Shown here one piece after another: positions 34,137-42,461 of a DNA stretch of 64,000 bases. The first letter of the stretch is position 1; each line of letters opens with the position of its first letter. Source of the stretch: Oscillospiraceae bacterium (lineage in GTDB: Bacteria; Bacillota; Clostridia; Oscillospirales; Oscillospiraceae); the NCBI GenBank assembly GCA_017395085.1, contig JAFPWF010000001.1, positions 1 to 64,000 of the forward strand, read 5' to 3'. A program made the translations under genes and the position numbers. Below the pieces are notes generated by a model. It searched no databases and was not told the origin of the DNA. It worked only from the letters and a program-made list of their open reading frames with translations.

Positions 34137-35258
34137 ATGTTCTGGGAACGCGCAGATCTTTTTCTGCTGATCATGTGTCTGATCTGCTCATTTTTCGGGA
34201 TCTATATGGTACGGATCGCCACAATCGCCATGGAGGCGTCCGGCTGGGTTGACAGTTCCGTCAAATGTGTCATCGTTCAGGTTTTTTCTCTGTTTCTCGG
34301 GCTCGGTGCTTTTGTGATTCTGACATTCATTGACGCCGATCTTCTGGCTGAACAGTGGAAGCTTCTGTGCGGCATCAACATTGCCCTTCTGGTTGCACTG
34401 GTCTTTTTCGGCTCCGACAGCGGCACAGGCAACAACAGCTGGATTCGATTTGCCGGTATCGGGATTCAGCCTTCCGAAATTGTCAAGGTCATCTATATTA
34501 TTATTTCTGCAAAGCACATGACATGGCTGAAGGAGCATGGCGATATCAACTCATTCTGGGCCGTGGTTCAGATGGTCGGTCATTTTGTTATTTTGTTCGG
34601 TCTGGTGGTTGTGGTTTCTTCGGATCTGGGTAGTGCATCGATTCTGCTTCTGATTTTCCTTTCCATGTTTTTTGCGCTGGGCGTCCGGCTGTACTGGTTT
34701 GCACTTGGCGGAGCCGCTGTTGCAGCAGCAATTCCGCTTCTCTGGACCCATTTTCTGAAAGATTATCAGAAAAAGCGTCTGATTGCTCCTTATGATCCCA
34801 CCATTGACCCGGACGGCTGGGGTATTACCTGGCAGACCACGCAGAGCAAGCTGACCCTTGCTTCCGGCAGACTGACCGGAGTGGACGCCGAACACAGAGC
34901 TACCGTATTCACCGGGAAGCACACCGATTTTATCTTTTCCTGTGTCGGTGAGGAGCTTGGAATGATTGGCTGTATCGTTGTTATGATCCTTCTTCTGATT
35001 GTGATGGTGCATATTATCCGCATGGGTTTGAAAGCCGGCCGCACCTTTGATATGCTGCTCTGTATCGGCGTCGGTTCCGCAGTAGCTTTCCAGACCTTTA
35101 TCAACATCGGCATGTGCCTGGGCGTTACCCCTGTTATCGGTATCACACTTCCCTTTTTCAGCTACGGAGGCTCGTCAATGGTGGCAATGTTTGCGGCTAT
35201 GGGTTTGGTATCCGGCGTGAAGTTCAAACTGAAACCGCAGCTTTTTTCCATATACTGA
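34137..35258 (+). CDS. FtsW/RodA/SpoVE family peptidoglycan glycosyltransferase
   Basis: This 373-residue protein has about ten membrane segments and SEDS-family marks: GNNSWIRFAGIGIQPSEIVKV, a conserved Asp region SSDLGSASILLLIFLSM, the loop SKLTLASGRLTGVDAEHRATVFTGKHTDFIFSCVGEELGMIG and the final TPVIGITLPFFSYGGSSMV. SEDS proteins polymerise lipid II glycan strands with a partner penicillin-binding protein, which is not adjacent. RodA rather than FtsW is a guess. The ribosome site before ATG 34137 is weak, and no better in-frame start exists. Confidence 0.92.
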   Translation: MFWERADLFLLIMCLICSFFGIYMVRIATIAMEASGWVDSSVKCVIVQVFSLFLGLGAFVILTFIDADLLAEQWKLLCGINIALLVALVFFGSDSGTGNNSWIRFAGIGIQPSEIVKVIYIIISAKHMTWLKEHGDINSFWAVVQMVGHFVILFGLVVVVSSDLGSASILLLIFLSMFFALGVRLYWFALGGAAVAAAIPLLWTHFLKDYQKKRLIAPYDPTIDPDGWGITWQTTQSKLTLASGRLTGVDAEHRATVFTGKHTDFIFSCVGEELGMIGCIVVMILLLIVMVHIIRMGLKAGRTFDMLLCIGVGSAVAFQTFINIGMCLGVTPVIGITLPFFSYGGSSMVAMFAAMGLVSGVKFKLKPQLFSIY

Positions 35259-35290
35259 TTTCCGCTTTTTCTCAACAGAACATAAAAATT

Positions 35291-35317
35291 ACCCGCCTCT
35301 TTCGAGGCGGGCTTTTC
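35291..35317. terminator. Bidirectional terminator
   Basis: CCCGCCTC (35292-35299) and GAGGCGGG (35304-35311) form a stem with a 4-base loop and T4 on the plus strand and TAATTTTT on the minus strand. It ends the rodA-like gene and could end the minus-strand RNA gene beyond it. Confidence 0.85.
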
Positions 35318-35320
35318 ATT

Positions 35321-35552
35321 TGCACAATATAGCATTGTACAGTCCGCTTAATCAGCGAAGTCACGCGCATACGCACGTGACCAACGCTTTAAGCAGATGT
35401 CGGTTTTCAGTCACTTCGCAAAGTGGGAATTGCTGAGACTATCGCTGCCCGTTCAGCAAGCCGGAATTTGGCCCCGGCGGCCTGCAAGTCAATATTCCAT
35501 GCAATTACGGGTTAAGATGCCGACACATCAAGGGGTGGCGCCCCTCATCGCA
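35321..35552 (-). ncRNA. Structured noncoding RNA with its own promoter
   Basis: About 230 bases without an ORF fold into nested pairs on the minus strand. There is a 5' hairpin (35531-35535 with 35541-35545) and a closing stem (TGTCGG 35398-35403 with CCGACA 35520-35525). Inside are stem AATTGC/GCAATT (35428-35433 with 35501-35506) and hairpin CACTT/AAGTG (35412-35425). A pseudoknot CCCGT/ACGGG (35448-35452 with 35507-35511) and a 3' hairpin GTCACG/CGTGAC (35360-35381) complete it. Size, pseudoknot and stand-alone promoter recall the raiA-motif RNAs of Clostridia or a 6S-like RNA. I cannot assign the family by eye. Confidence 0.65.
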
Positions 35553-35557
35553 TGTCT

Positions 35558-35586
35558 AAAATAGCACATTATGTGAACCTTGTCAA
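35558..35586 (-). promoter_or_regulatory. Promoter of the structured RNA
   Basis: On the minus strand, TTGACA (35581-35586) and TATTTT (35558-35563) are spaced by 17 bases. Transcription should start near 35552, at the 5' hairpin of the RNA. Confidence 0.75.
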
Positions 35587-35716
35587 GCATTATTTACAAT
35601 GTTTATATTTTTTTTACAATTATTTTTGTGAAATTGCCGAATTGACGTTTGCTTTTCCATCGCCGATAATAACGAACGGCATATCTTGAGTTTTACGTGA
35701 AAGGCAGGTACAAGTT

Positions 35717-36148
35717 ATGGATAAAAGGGCTGAATTGCTCCGTTCCATGAAGTTCCTCTTTTTTTCCATTTCAGCCGGTCTGATTGAAATTGTATCGTTT
35801 GCGCTGCTGAATGAGACTCTCGGATGGCCATACTGGCCCTGTTACCTGATTGCCCTGATCCTTTCTGTTCTCTGGAATTTCACTCTCAACCGGCGCTACA
35901 CCTTCCGCTCTGCCAACAATGTGCCGATCGCCATGGCCAAGGTGTTTCTGTTCTATCTGATCTTCACTCCCGCCAGCACTCTTCTCGGCAACTGGCTGGC
36001 CGAAACCGTTGGCTGGAACGAATATCTGGTCACAGGGCTGAATATGGCAATGAATTTTGTTCTGGAGTTTCTGTACGATCGTTTCTTTGTGTTTCGGGAC
36101 AGTATCGATACAAACGCACTCGCCAAAAAGGAACAGGCTTCCCGTTAA
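35717..36148 (+). CDS. GtrA family membrane protein
   Basis: This 143-residue protein has four membrane helices in the GtrA arrangement, with FLFFSISAGLIEIVSFALLNE, the conserved LSVLWNFTLNRRYTFRSA, and FVLEFLYDRFFVFRDS. GtrA proteins flip or hand over polyprenyl-linked sugars for cell-surface glycans. No glycosyltransferase is adjacent. The last codons overlap the terminator stem. Confidence 0.9.
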   Translation: MDKRAELLRSMKFLFFSISAGLIEIVSFALLNETLGWPYWPCYLIALILSVLWNFTLNRRYTFRSANNVPIAMAKVFLFYLIFTPASTLLGNWLAETVGWNEYLVTGLNMAMNFVLEFLYDRFFVFRDSIDTNALAKKEQASR

Positions 36149-36170
36149 TCGTCCGGGAAGCCTGTTCTTT
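36131..36170. terminator. Terminator overlapping the GtrA gene end
   Basis: GAACAGGCTTCCCG (36131-36144) and CGGGAAGCCTGTTC (36154-36167) pair perfectly and are followed by TTT. The stop codon lies in the loop. Confidence 0.85.
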
Positions 36171-36236
36171 ACTATGTACTCTCAGAATGATCTGCAAAAC
36201 AGCAGACTATATCGGTCACCCCTGTTTCACAGCCAA

Positions 36237-37511
36237 TCAACCCGCATTCATCAGAACTGCTGCAGCAGCCCCCGGGAGCGTCGTGCCGTCTTCGATCACG
36301 AGGGAAACATCCCTGCCCCGCTCTTCCTGCAGGTGAATCTTCAAAAGGCGCATCAGTTCAGGCGCATAAAAATGATTTCTCTGAACCAGAGAGCCCTCCG
36401 CAAAAATTGCAGCTTTTTCTCCGTGAAGCCCGGCATCGGTCAGTTCCGCCATGGCGACCAGATTCGCACACATCAGCAGTGCAGACCTGCGGAATAGAAA
36501 TCGAGCAACTTCTGATATGACTGCAATATCGGTTTCGTTCTCTGCAATCTCAGAAAGCCCGTTTCCGGCCGCCCAGTCATCCACAAGAGACGAGTCGATA
36601 TGCGGCATTGCGTTCAGGATTTCCGCGCAGCCATTTGACAGAAGGCCGTCTTTCCCTGCCTGGCACAGTGCCAGGTGGCAAAGCTCGCCCAGGTAAACAC
36701 CGGCCGTCATCTTCTCAAAGTGCTTTGTACCCGGGCTGTGTGTATTCCCGTCAAGCTCCCGGTCGAACACCCCGCCGCGCAATCCGTCATACGAACCGCA
36801 TTCAAGATTGACAATCATGTCAAACGCTTTCCCGGGGACTTTTCGAATCTGTTCCCCGCGAACCGTGCAGCAGGTGTTCGAACCGGTCCCGCTGACCTGA
36901 CCGAAGCAGGCGGTATACCCGTCATTCAGATGTTTTGCAAGACCGCCCAACTGTACGGCAGCAGTATCATTGAGGATCACAACACGCTTTCCGGGAAAAC
37001 CGCGCACGGCCAGTTCCTCTGACAGACTCTGCCCAACCAGCTTGCCTTCGCAACCGAGGATGGACACTTCCTTATCGATGCAGATGACTTTCCCGTCAAC
37101 TTCCGGGGTAATCTCGGCAGAATAGGAAAAGCAGAATCCGATTAGATCGGTATAGGAAACCAGTTCCTGCACTTCATCCGCCACGAATGAAATAAACTCC
37201 TGCCATGTCGCTGGCCGGTCAATGCCGGGCATTTTGGTTTTTTGGATGCGTTCAATGATGCAGCGGCCGTTTTCAAAGTGAGCCAGACCGCGGCGGAAAT
37301 TTGTCCCTCCCGCGTCAATGACCACGGCATACTGGTTTTCCGGAATGCTTTCGCTGGTTTTCAGAAAAGTCGGGATCATCGGATACGAGCTCTCTTCCCC
37401 GTTCAGCCCGCGCCGCATGTCTGCGCACATATCAGATACGCAGCCGTCAAAATCAAACGCGGGATCCAGCATCCCATACTTCTGCAGGAACCGCTCTACA
37501 CTCTCAGTCAT
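36237..37511 (-). CDS. Hexokinase family protein (eukaryote-type)
   Basis: This 424-residue protein has the hexokinase actin-like fold: phosphate-1 loop VVIDAGGTNFRRGLAHF, a long N-terminal helix region (about 60 residues) before it as in eukaryotic hexokinases, IGFCFSYSAEITPEVDG in place of FSFP, VVILNDTAAVQLGG with the catalytic Asp, GTGSNTC, and AIFAEGSLVQRNHFY. It differs from the ROK glucokinases usual in Clostridia. The substrate is probably a hexose. It stands alone between two terminators and the SPFH gene, whose stop lies 5 bases upstream of this start, so cotranscription is likely. Confidence 0.85.
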   Translation of the reverse strand: MTESVERFLQKYGMLDPAFDFDGCVSDMCADMRRGLNGEESSYPMIPTFLKTSESIPENQYAVVIDAGGTNFRRGLAHFENGRCIIERIQKTKMPGIDRPATWQEFISFVADEVQELVSYTDLIGFCFSYSAEITPEVDGKVICIDKEVSILGCEGKLVGQSLSEELAVRGFPGKRVVILNDTAAVQLGGLAKHLNDGYTACFGQVSGTGSNTCCTVRGEQIRKVPGKAFDMIVNLECGSYDGLRGGVFDRELDGNTHSPGTKHFEKMTAGVYLGELCHLALCQAGKDGLLSNGCAEILNAMPHIDSSLVDDWAAGNGLSEIAENETDIAVISEVARFLFRRSALLMCANLVAMAELTDAGLHGEKAAIFAEGSLVQRNHFYAPELMRLLKIHLQEERGRDVSLVIEDGTTLPGAAAAVLMNAG

Positions 37512-37516
37512 AATTC

Positions 37517-38401
37517 TCAGTTTTCCTTTACGCTTTCAATCACGCCGGCTGCCAGACCGGCAAGGCCCTGGATTTCACTGGGGATGATAATTTTTGTGGC
37601 AGAACCGTTCGCAGCATTGGCAAAAGCCTCCAGCGCCTTAATCTTCAGGACTGCTTCCGAAGGAGCCGCTTCGTTGATCAGCCGGATTCCTTCGGCGGTG
37701 GCTGTCTGAACCTTCAGGATTGCTTCGGCTTCGCCTTCCGCCTCCAGAATCTGCTGCTGCTTCTTTGCGTCGGCACGCAGGATTGCGGATTCTTTCTCAC
37801 CTTCCGCCTCCAGGATTGCTGCACGCTTTTCGCCTTCCGCTTTCAGAATCGCTTCACGGCGTTCACGTTCAGCCTTCATCTGTTTTTCCATGGCGTTCTG
37901 GATTTCTTTGGGCGGCAGAATGTTCTTAAGTTCCACGCGGTTTACTTTGATGCCCCAGGGGTCGGTTGCCTCGTCAAGGATCGAGCGCATCTGGGTGTTA
38001 ATAATATCACGGCTGGTCAGGCACTGGTCCAGTTCCAGATCGCCGATGATATTACGGAGTGTCGTGGCAGCAAGATTCTCGATTGCGACCATAGGCTGTT
38101 CGATCCCGTAGGTGTAGAGCTTCGGATCAGTGATCTGGAAGTACACGACCGTATCAATCTGCATGGTGACGTTGTCCTTGGTAATGACAGGCTGCGGCGG
38201 GAAGTCCGCCACCTGTTCCTTCAGCGTCACGATCTTCGCAACACGCTCAATAAACGGAACCTTAAAATGAATCCCCACATTCCAGGTTGTTTTGTAGGCG
38301 CCCAGCCGCTCCACGACATAAGCGCGGGCCTGCTGGACGATCCGGATATTACGCACAAGAATTACAATCAGAATAACCAGCAGAACAATCAATACATACA
38401 T
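37517..38401 (-). CDS. SPFH/Band 7 domain protein (paraslipin type)
   Basis: This 294-residue protein has an N-terminal membrane helix (residues 1-18), the SPFH domain (QQARAYVVERLGAYKTTWNVG, NVTMQIDTVVYFQITDP, NLAATTLRNIIGDLELD, WGIKVNRVELKNI) and an Ala/Glu-rich coiled coil with EGEKRAAILEAEGEKESAIL. SPFH proteins form ring cages in the membrane. It is paired with an NfeD protein 70 bases upstream, as in many bacteria. Confidence 0.93.
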   Translation of the reverse strand: MYVLIVLLVILIVILVRNIRIVQQARAYVVERLGAYKTTWNVGIHFKVPFIERVAKIVTLKEQVADFPPQPVITKDNVTMQIDTVVYFQITDPKLYTYGIEQPMVAIENLAATTLRNIIGDLELDQCLTSRDIINTQMRSILDEATDPWGIKVNRVELKNILPPKEIQNAMEKQMKAERERREAILKAEGEKRAAILEAEGEKESAILRADAKKQQQILEAEGEAEAILKVQTATAEGIRLINEAAPSEAVLKIKALEAFANAANGSATKIIIPSEIQGLAGLAAGVIESVKEN

Positions 38402-38471
38402 GGCAATACTCCTTTGTTTATCATAATACTGCTTATTTCAATACAAACTCCGGCAATCTGTGATGAAAGCA

Positions 38472-38927
38472 TTACGCCTTTGCTTCCACAATCAGTTTTA
38501 CTCCTTCAATCCGAAGAACGCGGACGGTTTCGCCGGCTTCCACCGTTACCTGTTCCTTCTCGGTTCTCGCGGTCCAGACTTTCCCGTCAAGCATGACAGC
38601 TCCCTGTGCATGAAGGTTGTCGATGCGTTCCGTCACAACAGCATCTTTTCCGATGACTACATCCGCATTTGTGGGGGTTACTCTGCTGTTTACATACTTC
38701 TTCACAAACGGCCGTGTCAGAACAAGGGTCAGAATGGAAATTGCAAAGAACCATACCAGCTGAAGCCAGACAGGCGCATGGAACAGAGCTGAAATCAGCG
38801 CAGCTAACGCCCCGATTGCAAACCAGATGGAAATCAGCCCCGGCACCATAGCCTCCACGACCAGCAGAATCACCATCGCGATCAGCCAGATGACAGACAT
38901 TGAAAAAGACCCTCCCAGGACCATCAT
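38472..38927 (-). CDS. NfeD family membrane protein
   Basis: This 151-residue protein has three to four hydrophobic segments over residues 10-80 and a C-terminal OB-fold (GKDAVVTERIDNLHAQGAVMLDGKVWTARTE, then VRVLRIEGVKLIVEA). This is the short NfeD form that partners an SPFH protein. AGGAGG (38933-38938) lies 5 bases before the first Met and 8 before the second, so the start could be 38924. Confidence 0.92.
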   Translation of the reverse strand: MMVLGGSFSMSVIWLIAMVILLVVEAMVPGLISIWFAIGALAALISALFHAPVWLQLVWFFAISILTLVLTRPFVKKYVNSRVTPTNADVVIGKDAVVTERIDNLHAQGAVMLDGKVWTARTEKEQVTVEAGETVRVLRIEGVKLIVEAKA

Positions 38928-38995
38928 GCATCCCTCCTGTTCCTTGATGCATATTTTGTTATTTATAAAATATCATAACAGGCATGGAAACGCAA

Positions 38996-39033
38996 GATAA
39001 AACTCCCGCCGGTTACAGCCGAACCGGCGGGAG
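38996..39033 (-). terminator. Terminator of the LysM protein gene
   Basis: CTCCCGCCGGTT (39003-39014) and AACCGGCGGGAG (39022-39033) form a 12-bp stem; on the minus strand TTTTAT follows. Confidence 0.85.
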
Positions 39034-39082
39034 CAAACAGCGTACGATAGTGCACGCTCTGGACAAACAATTCTGTCCCGAT

Positions 39083-40162
39083 TTATTTTGTTACAAAGTT
39101 TACGCTGACCGTTACCGGTGCGTTCGGCATGGTGAAGGAATTGTTATTCACGGCAACCGCAGCGTTTGTGTCGGTCCTTGTAACCGTAATGCTGCCGACT
39201 TTATATCCTGTTGCAGGCTGCGGGACAACCGTTACGGTCTGCCCGGAGGTTGCTGTCTGGACTTCTTTGCCGTTGACAGTCAGGGTAAAGGTTCCGTGAG
39301 CAGCACTGTTCACCTTCAGGGCACTGGTCGTAGGAGTGGCAGGTGTGGGAGCCGGAGTGGGAGTGGTGCCGCCGGATGGAGTCGTACCGCCGGACGGTGC
39401 GACAGAACCGGTTACAGGCAGATAGAATGTCTGACCGACGCGAATTACATTCAGGTTATCCGTACTGTTCAGCGCCTTCAGCTGGGGGATAATCTTTCCG
39501 TAATTCACACCGTAGGAATTGCAGATGCTCATGACCGTTTCGCCGCCGACAACTTTATGAGCCACAATGGCCGTAAAAGTGCTTCCGGCAGGTGCAGTCG
39601 GGCTGGGAATGACAACCACTTTCCCAACGGGAACGCGATACCAGTTTGTAATACCAGACAGTGCTTTAATGGTGTCGGCGTTGGCGCCGAAGTTGACACC
39701 CAGCTGCGCACATACACCGGCAACCGTCTCACCGGCAGCCATGGTGTGATTGACAAGATAACTGACTACAGTGTCACCGGCATGAATTCCGGTCATATTC
39801 GTGGTGGTAGCAGCGGCAGGAGTCGTTGTCGCAGTTCCGGCGGTTGTAGTTGCAACAGCAGTACCCGCATCCGCCAGGGCTTTATTGGCTCTGGTCGGAT
39901 CCGCCACCGTATCAAACAATGGCAGAACCAATACCTTGCCAACCGGAATATTATTATAATTTGTGATATGGTTAGCACTGGTAATCCAAGCCTGGTTGCG
40001 CTGAAAATTCACGCCAAGCTTGTTGCAGACCGTCACAACGGTATCTCCGCTTTTCATGGTATATTTCACCGTATCATCTGCAAACGCAGTGATACCAAGG
40101 CAGCTTACCAGAATTGCAACCACGCAAATACTTGTTAAAATACGTGTTAATGTCCTTTTCAT
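39083..40162 (-). CDS. Secreted protein with three LysM domains and an InlB-type repeat
   Basis: This 359-residue protein has a Sec signal peptide (MKRTLTRILTSICVVAILVS to about residue 28). Three LysM domains follow: KYTMKSGDTVVTVCNKLGVNF, NHTMAAGETVAGVCAQLGVNF and AHKVVGGETVMSICNSYGVNY. A Thr/Pro-rich linker leads to a C-terminal divergent InlB B-repeat-like domain (GYKVGSITVTRTDTNAAVAV). It should sit non-covalently in peptidoglycan. GGAGGG precedes the start by 7 bases, and a clear promoter lies about 50 bases upstream. Confidence 0.9.
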   Translation of the reverse strand: MKRTLTRILTSICVVAILVSCLGITAFADDTVKYTMKSGDTVVTVCNKLGVNFQRNQAWITSANHITNYNNIPVGKVLVLPLFDTVADPTRANKALADAGTAVATTTAGTATTTPAAATTTNMTGIHAGDTVVSYLVNHTMAAGETVAGVCAQLGVNFGANADTIKALSGITNWYRVPVGKVVVIPSPTAPAGSTFTAIVAHKVVGGETVMSICNSYGVNYGKIIPQLKALNSTDNLNVIRVGQTFYLPVTGSVAPSGGTTPSGGTTPTPAPTPATPTTSALKVNSAAHGTFTLTVNGKEVQTATSGQTVTVVPQPATGYKVGSITVTRTDTNAAVAVNNNSFTMPNAPVTVSVNFVTK

Positions 40163-40212
40163 TACACTACCCTCCAGGAACTAAAAAGGCCTTCCTTTAA
40201 TCGGTGGTTACA

Positions 40213-40241
40213 ATTTTATTACAAAATAAAACAAAATGCAA
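40213..40241 (-). promoter_or_regulatory. Promoter of the LysM protein gene
   Basis: On the minus strand, TTGCAT (40236-40241) and TAAAAT (40213-40218) are spaced by 17 bases. Confidence 0.6.
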
Positions 40242-40297
40242 TAGGCAAATTGAAATTTCAGAAAAAATTTAGAAAAGTTTTTTTGTAAAACAACAAA

Positions 40298-40357
40298 AAG
40301 GCTGTTTCGTTGTGCATTTCCAGTAACCCATGTTACAGAACGCCCCGAAACAGCCTT
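40298..40357 (-). terminator. Terminator of metG
   Basis: AAGGCTGTTTCG (40298-40309) and CGAAACAGCCTT (40346-40357) pair perfectly around a long loop; TTTTTGTTGTTTT follows on the minus strand. Confidence 0.8.
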
Positions 40358-40389
40358 CTTAATTTTAAAAAAACGATCAGATGCTCTCT

Positions 40390-42327
40390 TCAGCAGAGCT
40401 GGGAACCGACCGGAACACTCTCGTCCACAAACATCAGATTCAGAACTTCCTTGCCGTCCACTTCTTTTACCGCGCTCAGGAGCATACCGTTGCTTTCCAT
40501 GCCCATCATTTTACGCGCAGGCAGATTTAAAATTGCAACCGCTTTTTTCCCGACCAGGTCTTCCGGCTCATAGAATTTGTGGATCCCGGACAGAATCTGT
40601 CGCTCTTTTCCGCTGCCGTCATCCAGGATGAACTTCAGCAGCTTCTCGGACTTTTTCACCGCTTCGCACTTCAGAATCTTACAGACCCGCATATCACACT
40701 TTGCAAAATCGTCTATGCTCACATCCGGGAGAACCGGTTTGGAGACTACAGCAGGTTTATTCAGATGTTCCAGTTCTTCCAGCATCTTGGCCGAGTCTAT
40801 CCTCGGGAAAAGCGTTTCGCCCTTACTTACGGTAACCTGTGCTGGCAGCACTCCGTAGACGGAGGCATTTTCCCAGGCTCTGGCTTCCTCGCCTGCACCG
40901 ATCTGTCTGAATGCCTTTTCACAGCTCTCCGGAATAAACGGTGTCAGCATAATCAGGGATACTCTCAGGGCCTCCAGAAGATTATAAAGTACCGTTGCGA
41001 GGCGCGGTTTCTTTGCCTCATCGCGCGCAAGGATCCATGGCGTGGTCTCGTCAATATATTTATTGGCACGGCCGATCAGCCGGAATACTTCCTCGAGGCC
41101 CAGGTGGAGCTGGAAAGCGTCCATCTGCTTCTGATAGCTTGCGGCTGTTTCACGGATCATACTGATCAGTTCCGCATCCGCTTCATCCGCCTCACGTTCA
41201 ACAGGAAGCGTTCCGCCAAAGTATTTCTCAATCATCGCGGTGGTGCGGGAAACCAGATTGCCGAGGGAGTTTGCCAGATCCGCATTGATGGTATTGATCA
41301 GAAGCTCATTGGTAAAGTTTCCGTCGGATCCGAACGGGAAAGTGCGCAGCAGGAAAAAGCGCAGCGCATCGACGCCAAACTTTTCGGCCAGCAGATAAGG
41401 ATCCACGACATTGCCCTTTGATTTTGACATCTTGCCGCCGTCGATGATGAGCCAGCCGTGTCCGTATACCTTCTGGGGAACGGGTTCACCCACACTCATG
41501 AGCATGGCAGGCCAGATAATAGAATGGAACCGCACTATTTCCTTACCGACGATATTGTGCGGCGGCCAGTACTTTTCAAAGTCATGATAGCGGTCGTTCA
41601 TATAACCCAAAGCTGTTGCGTAGTTAAACAGAGCGTCCACCCAGACATAAACCACATGACCGGGGTCAAAATCGACCGGGATCCCCCACTTAAAGCTCGT
41701 ACGCGAGACGCAGAGATCCTCCAGGCCGGGCTTGATGAAGTTGTTAATCATCTCGTTGACGCGGGTTGCAGGTTCAAGAAATGTTCCGGTTTCCAGAAGA
41801 TCCTGAACCGGCTTCGCATATTTGGAAAGGCGGAAGAAATATGCTTCTTCCTCGGCATCGTGTACCGGACGGCCGCAGTCCGGACAGTTGCCGTTCACCA
41901 GCTGGCTCTCTGTCCAAAAGCTTTCACAGGGCGTACAGTACTTGCCCTTATAAGCCCCTTTATAGATATCGCCCTTCTCATACATCTTGCGGAAGATCCG
42001 CTGAATTGCTTCCACATGATAATCATCAGTCGTGCGGATGAAACGATCGTTCGAGATGTTCATCAGCTTCCACAGATCCAGGATGCCTCCCTGCCCCGTA
42101 ACAATGCGGTCAACAAACTCCTGAGGAGTGACGCCGGCTTCCCTGGCTTTTTCTTCAATTTTCTGCCCGTGCTCATCCGTACCAGTCAGAAACATGACAT
42201 CATAGCCGGTCAAGCGCTTATACCTTGCTATGGCATCCGCGGCAACCGTGCAGTAGGTATGACCGATGTGCAGCTTGTCCGACGGATAATAAATCGGAGT
42301 TGTGACATAAAATGTAGGTTTAGACAT
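40390..42327 (-). CDS. metG: Methionyl-tRNA synthetase
   Basis: This 645-residue class I synthetase has TPIYYPSDKLHIGHTYC (HIGH box), the zinc-binding CTPCESFWTESQLVNGNCPDCGRP, and GGKMSKSKGNVVD (KMSKS box). The C-terminal 110 residues form a Trbp111/EMAP-like OB domain (FAKCDMRVCKILKCEAVKKSEKLLKF), which helps dimerise and bind tRNA. It charges tRNA-Met. Length is normal. No T-box is visible in the 134-base gap before it. Confidence 0.97.
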   Translation of the reverse strand: MSKPTFYVTTPIYYPSDKLHIGHTYCTVAADAIARYKRLTGYDVMFLTGTDEHGQKIEEKAREAGVTPQEFVDRIVTGQGGILDLWKLMNISNDRFIRTTDDYHVEAIQRIFRKMYEKGDIYKGAYKGKYCTPCESFWTESQLVNGNCPDCGRPVHDAEEEAYFFRLSKYAKPVQDLLETGTFLEPATRVNEMINNFIKPGLEDLCVSRTSFKWGIPVDFDPGHVVYVWVDALFNYATALGYMNDRYHDFEKYWPPHNIVGKEIVRFHSIIWPAMLMSVGEPVPQKVYGHGWLIIDGGKMSKSKGNVVDPYLLAEKFGVDALRFFLLRTFPFGSDGNFTNELLINTINADLANSLGNLVSRTTAMIEKYFGGTLPVEREADEADAELISMIRETAASYQKQMDAFQLHLGLEEVFRLIGRANKYIDETTPWILARDEAKKPRLATVLYNLLEALRVSLIMLTPFIPESCEKAFRQIGAGEEARAWENASVYGVLPAQVTVSKGETLFPRIDSAKMLEELEHLNKPAVVSKPVLPDVSIDDFAKCDMRVCKILKCEAVKKSEKLLKFILDDGSGKERQILSGIHKFYEPEDLVGKKAVAILNLPARKMMGMESNGMLLSAVKEVDGKEVLNLMFVDESVPVGSQLC

Positions 42328-42461
42328 ACGTGCTGTCTCCTTTCAGTCTGCTCACTTGATTGCTTCGGGGTTAAATGATCAGTAATTATATCTGTTCTGA
42401 ATGGATTCGTCAATCAGGATCATGGATATTTGCGGTAGGCTTTTGGAAAACGCCCGCCTTT

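Noticed and set aside
39083..40162. The secreted LysM protein as a fourth substrate of the peptide exporter
   Set aside because: It has a normal Sec signal peptide and no double-glycine leader.
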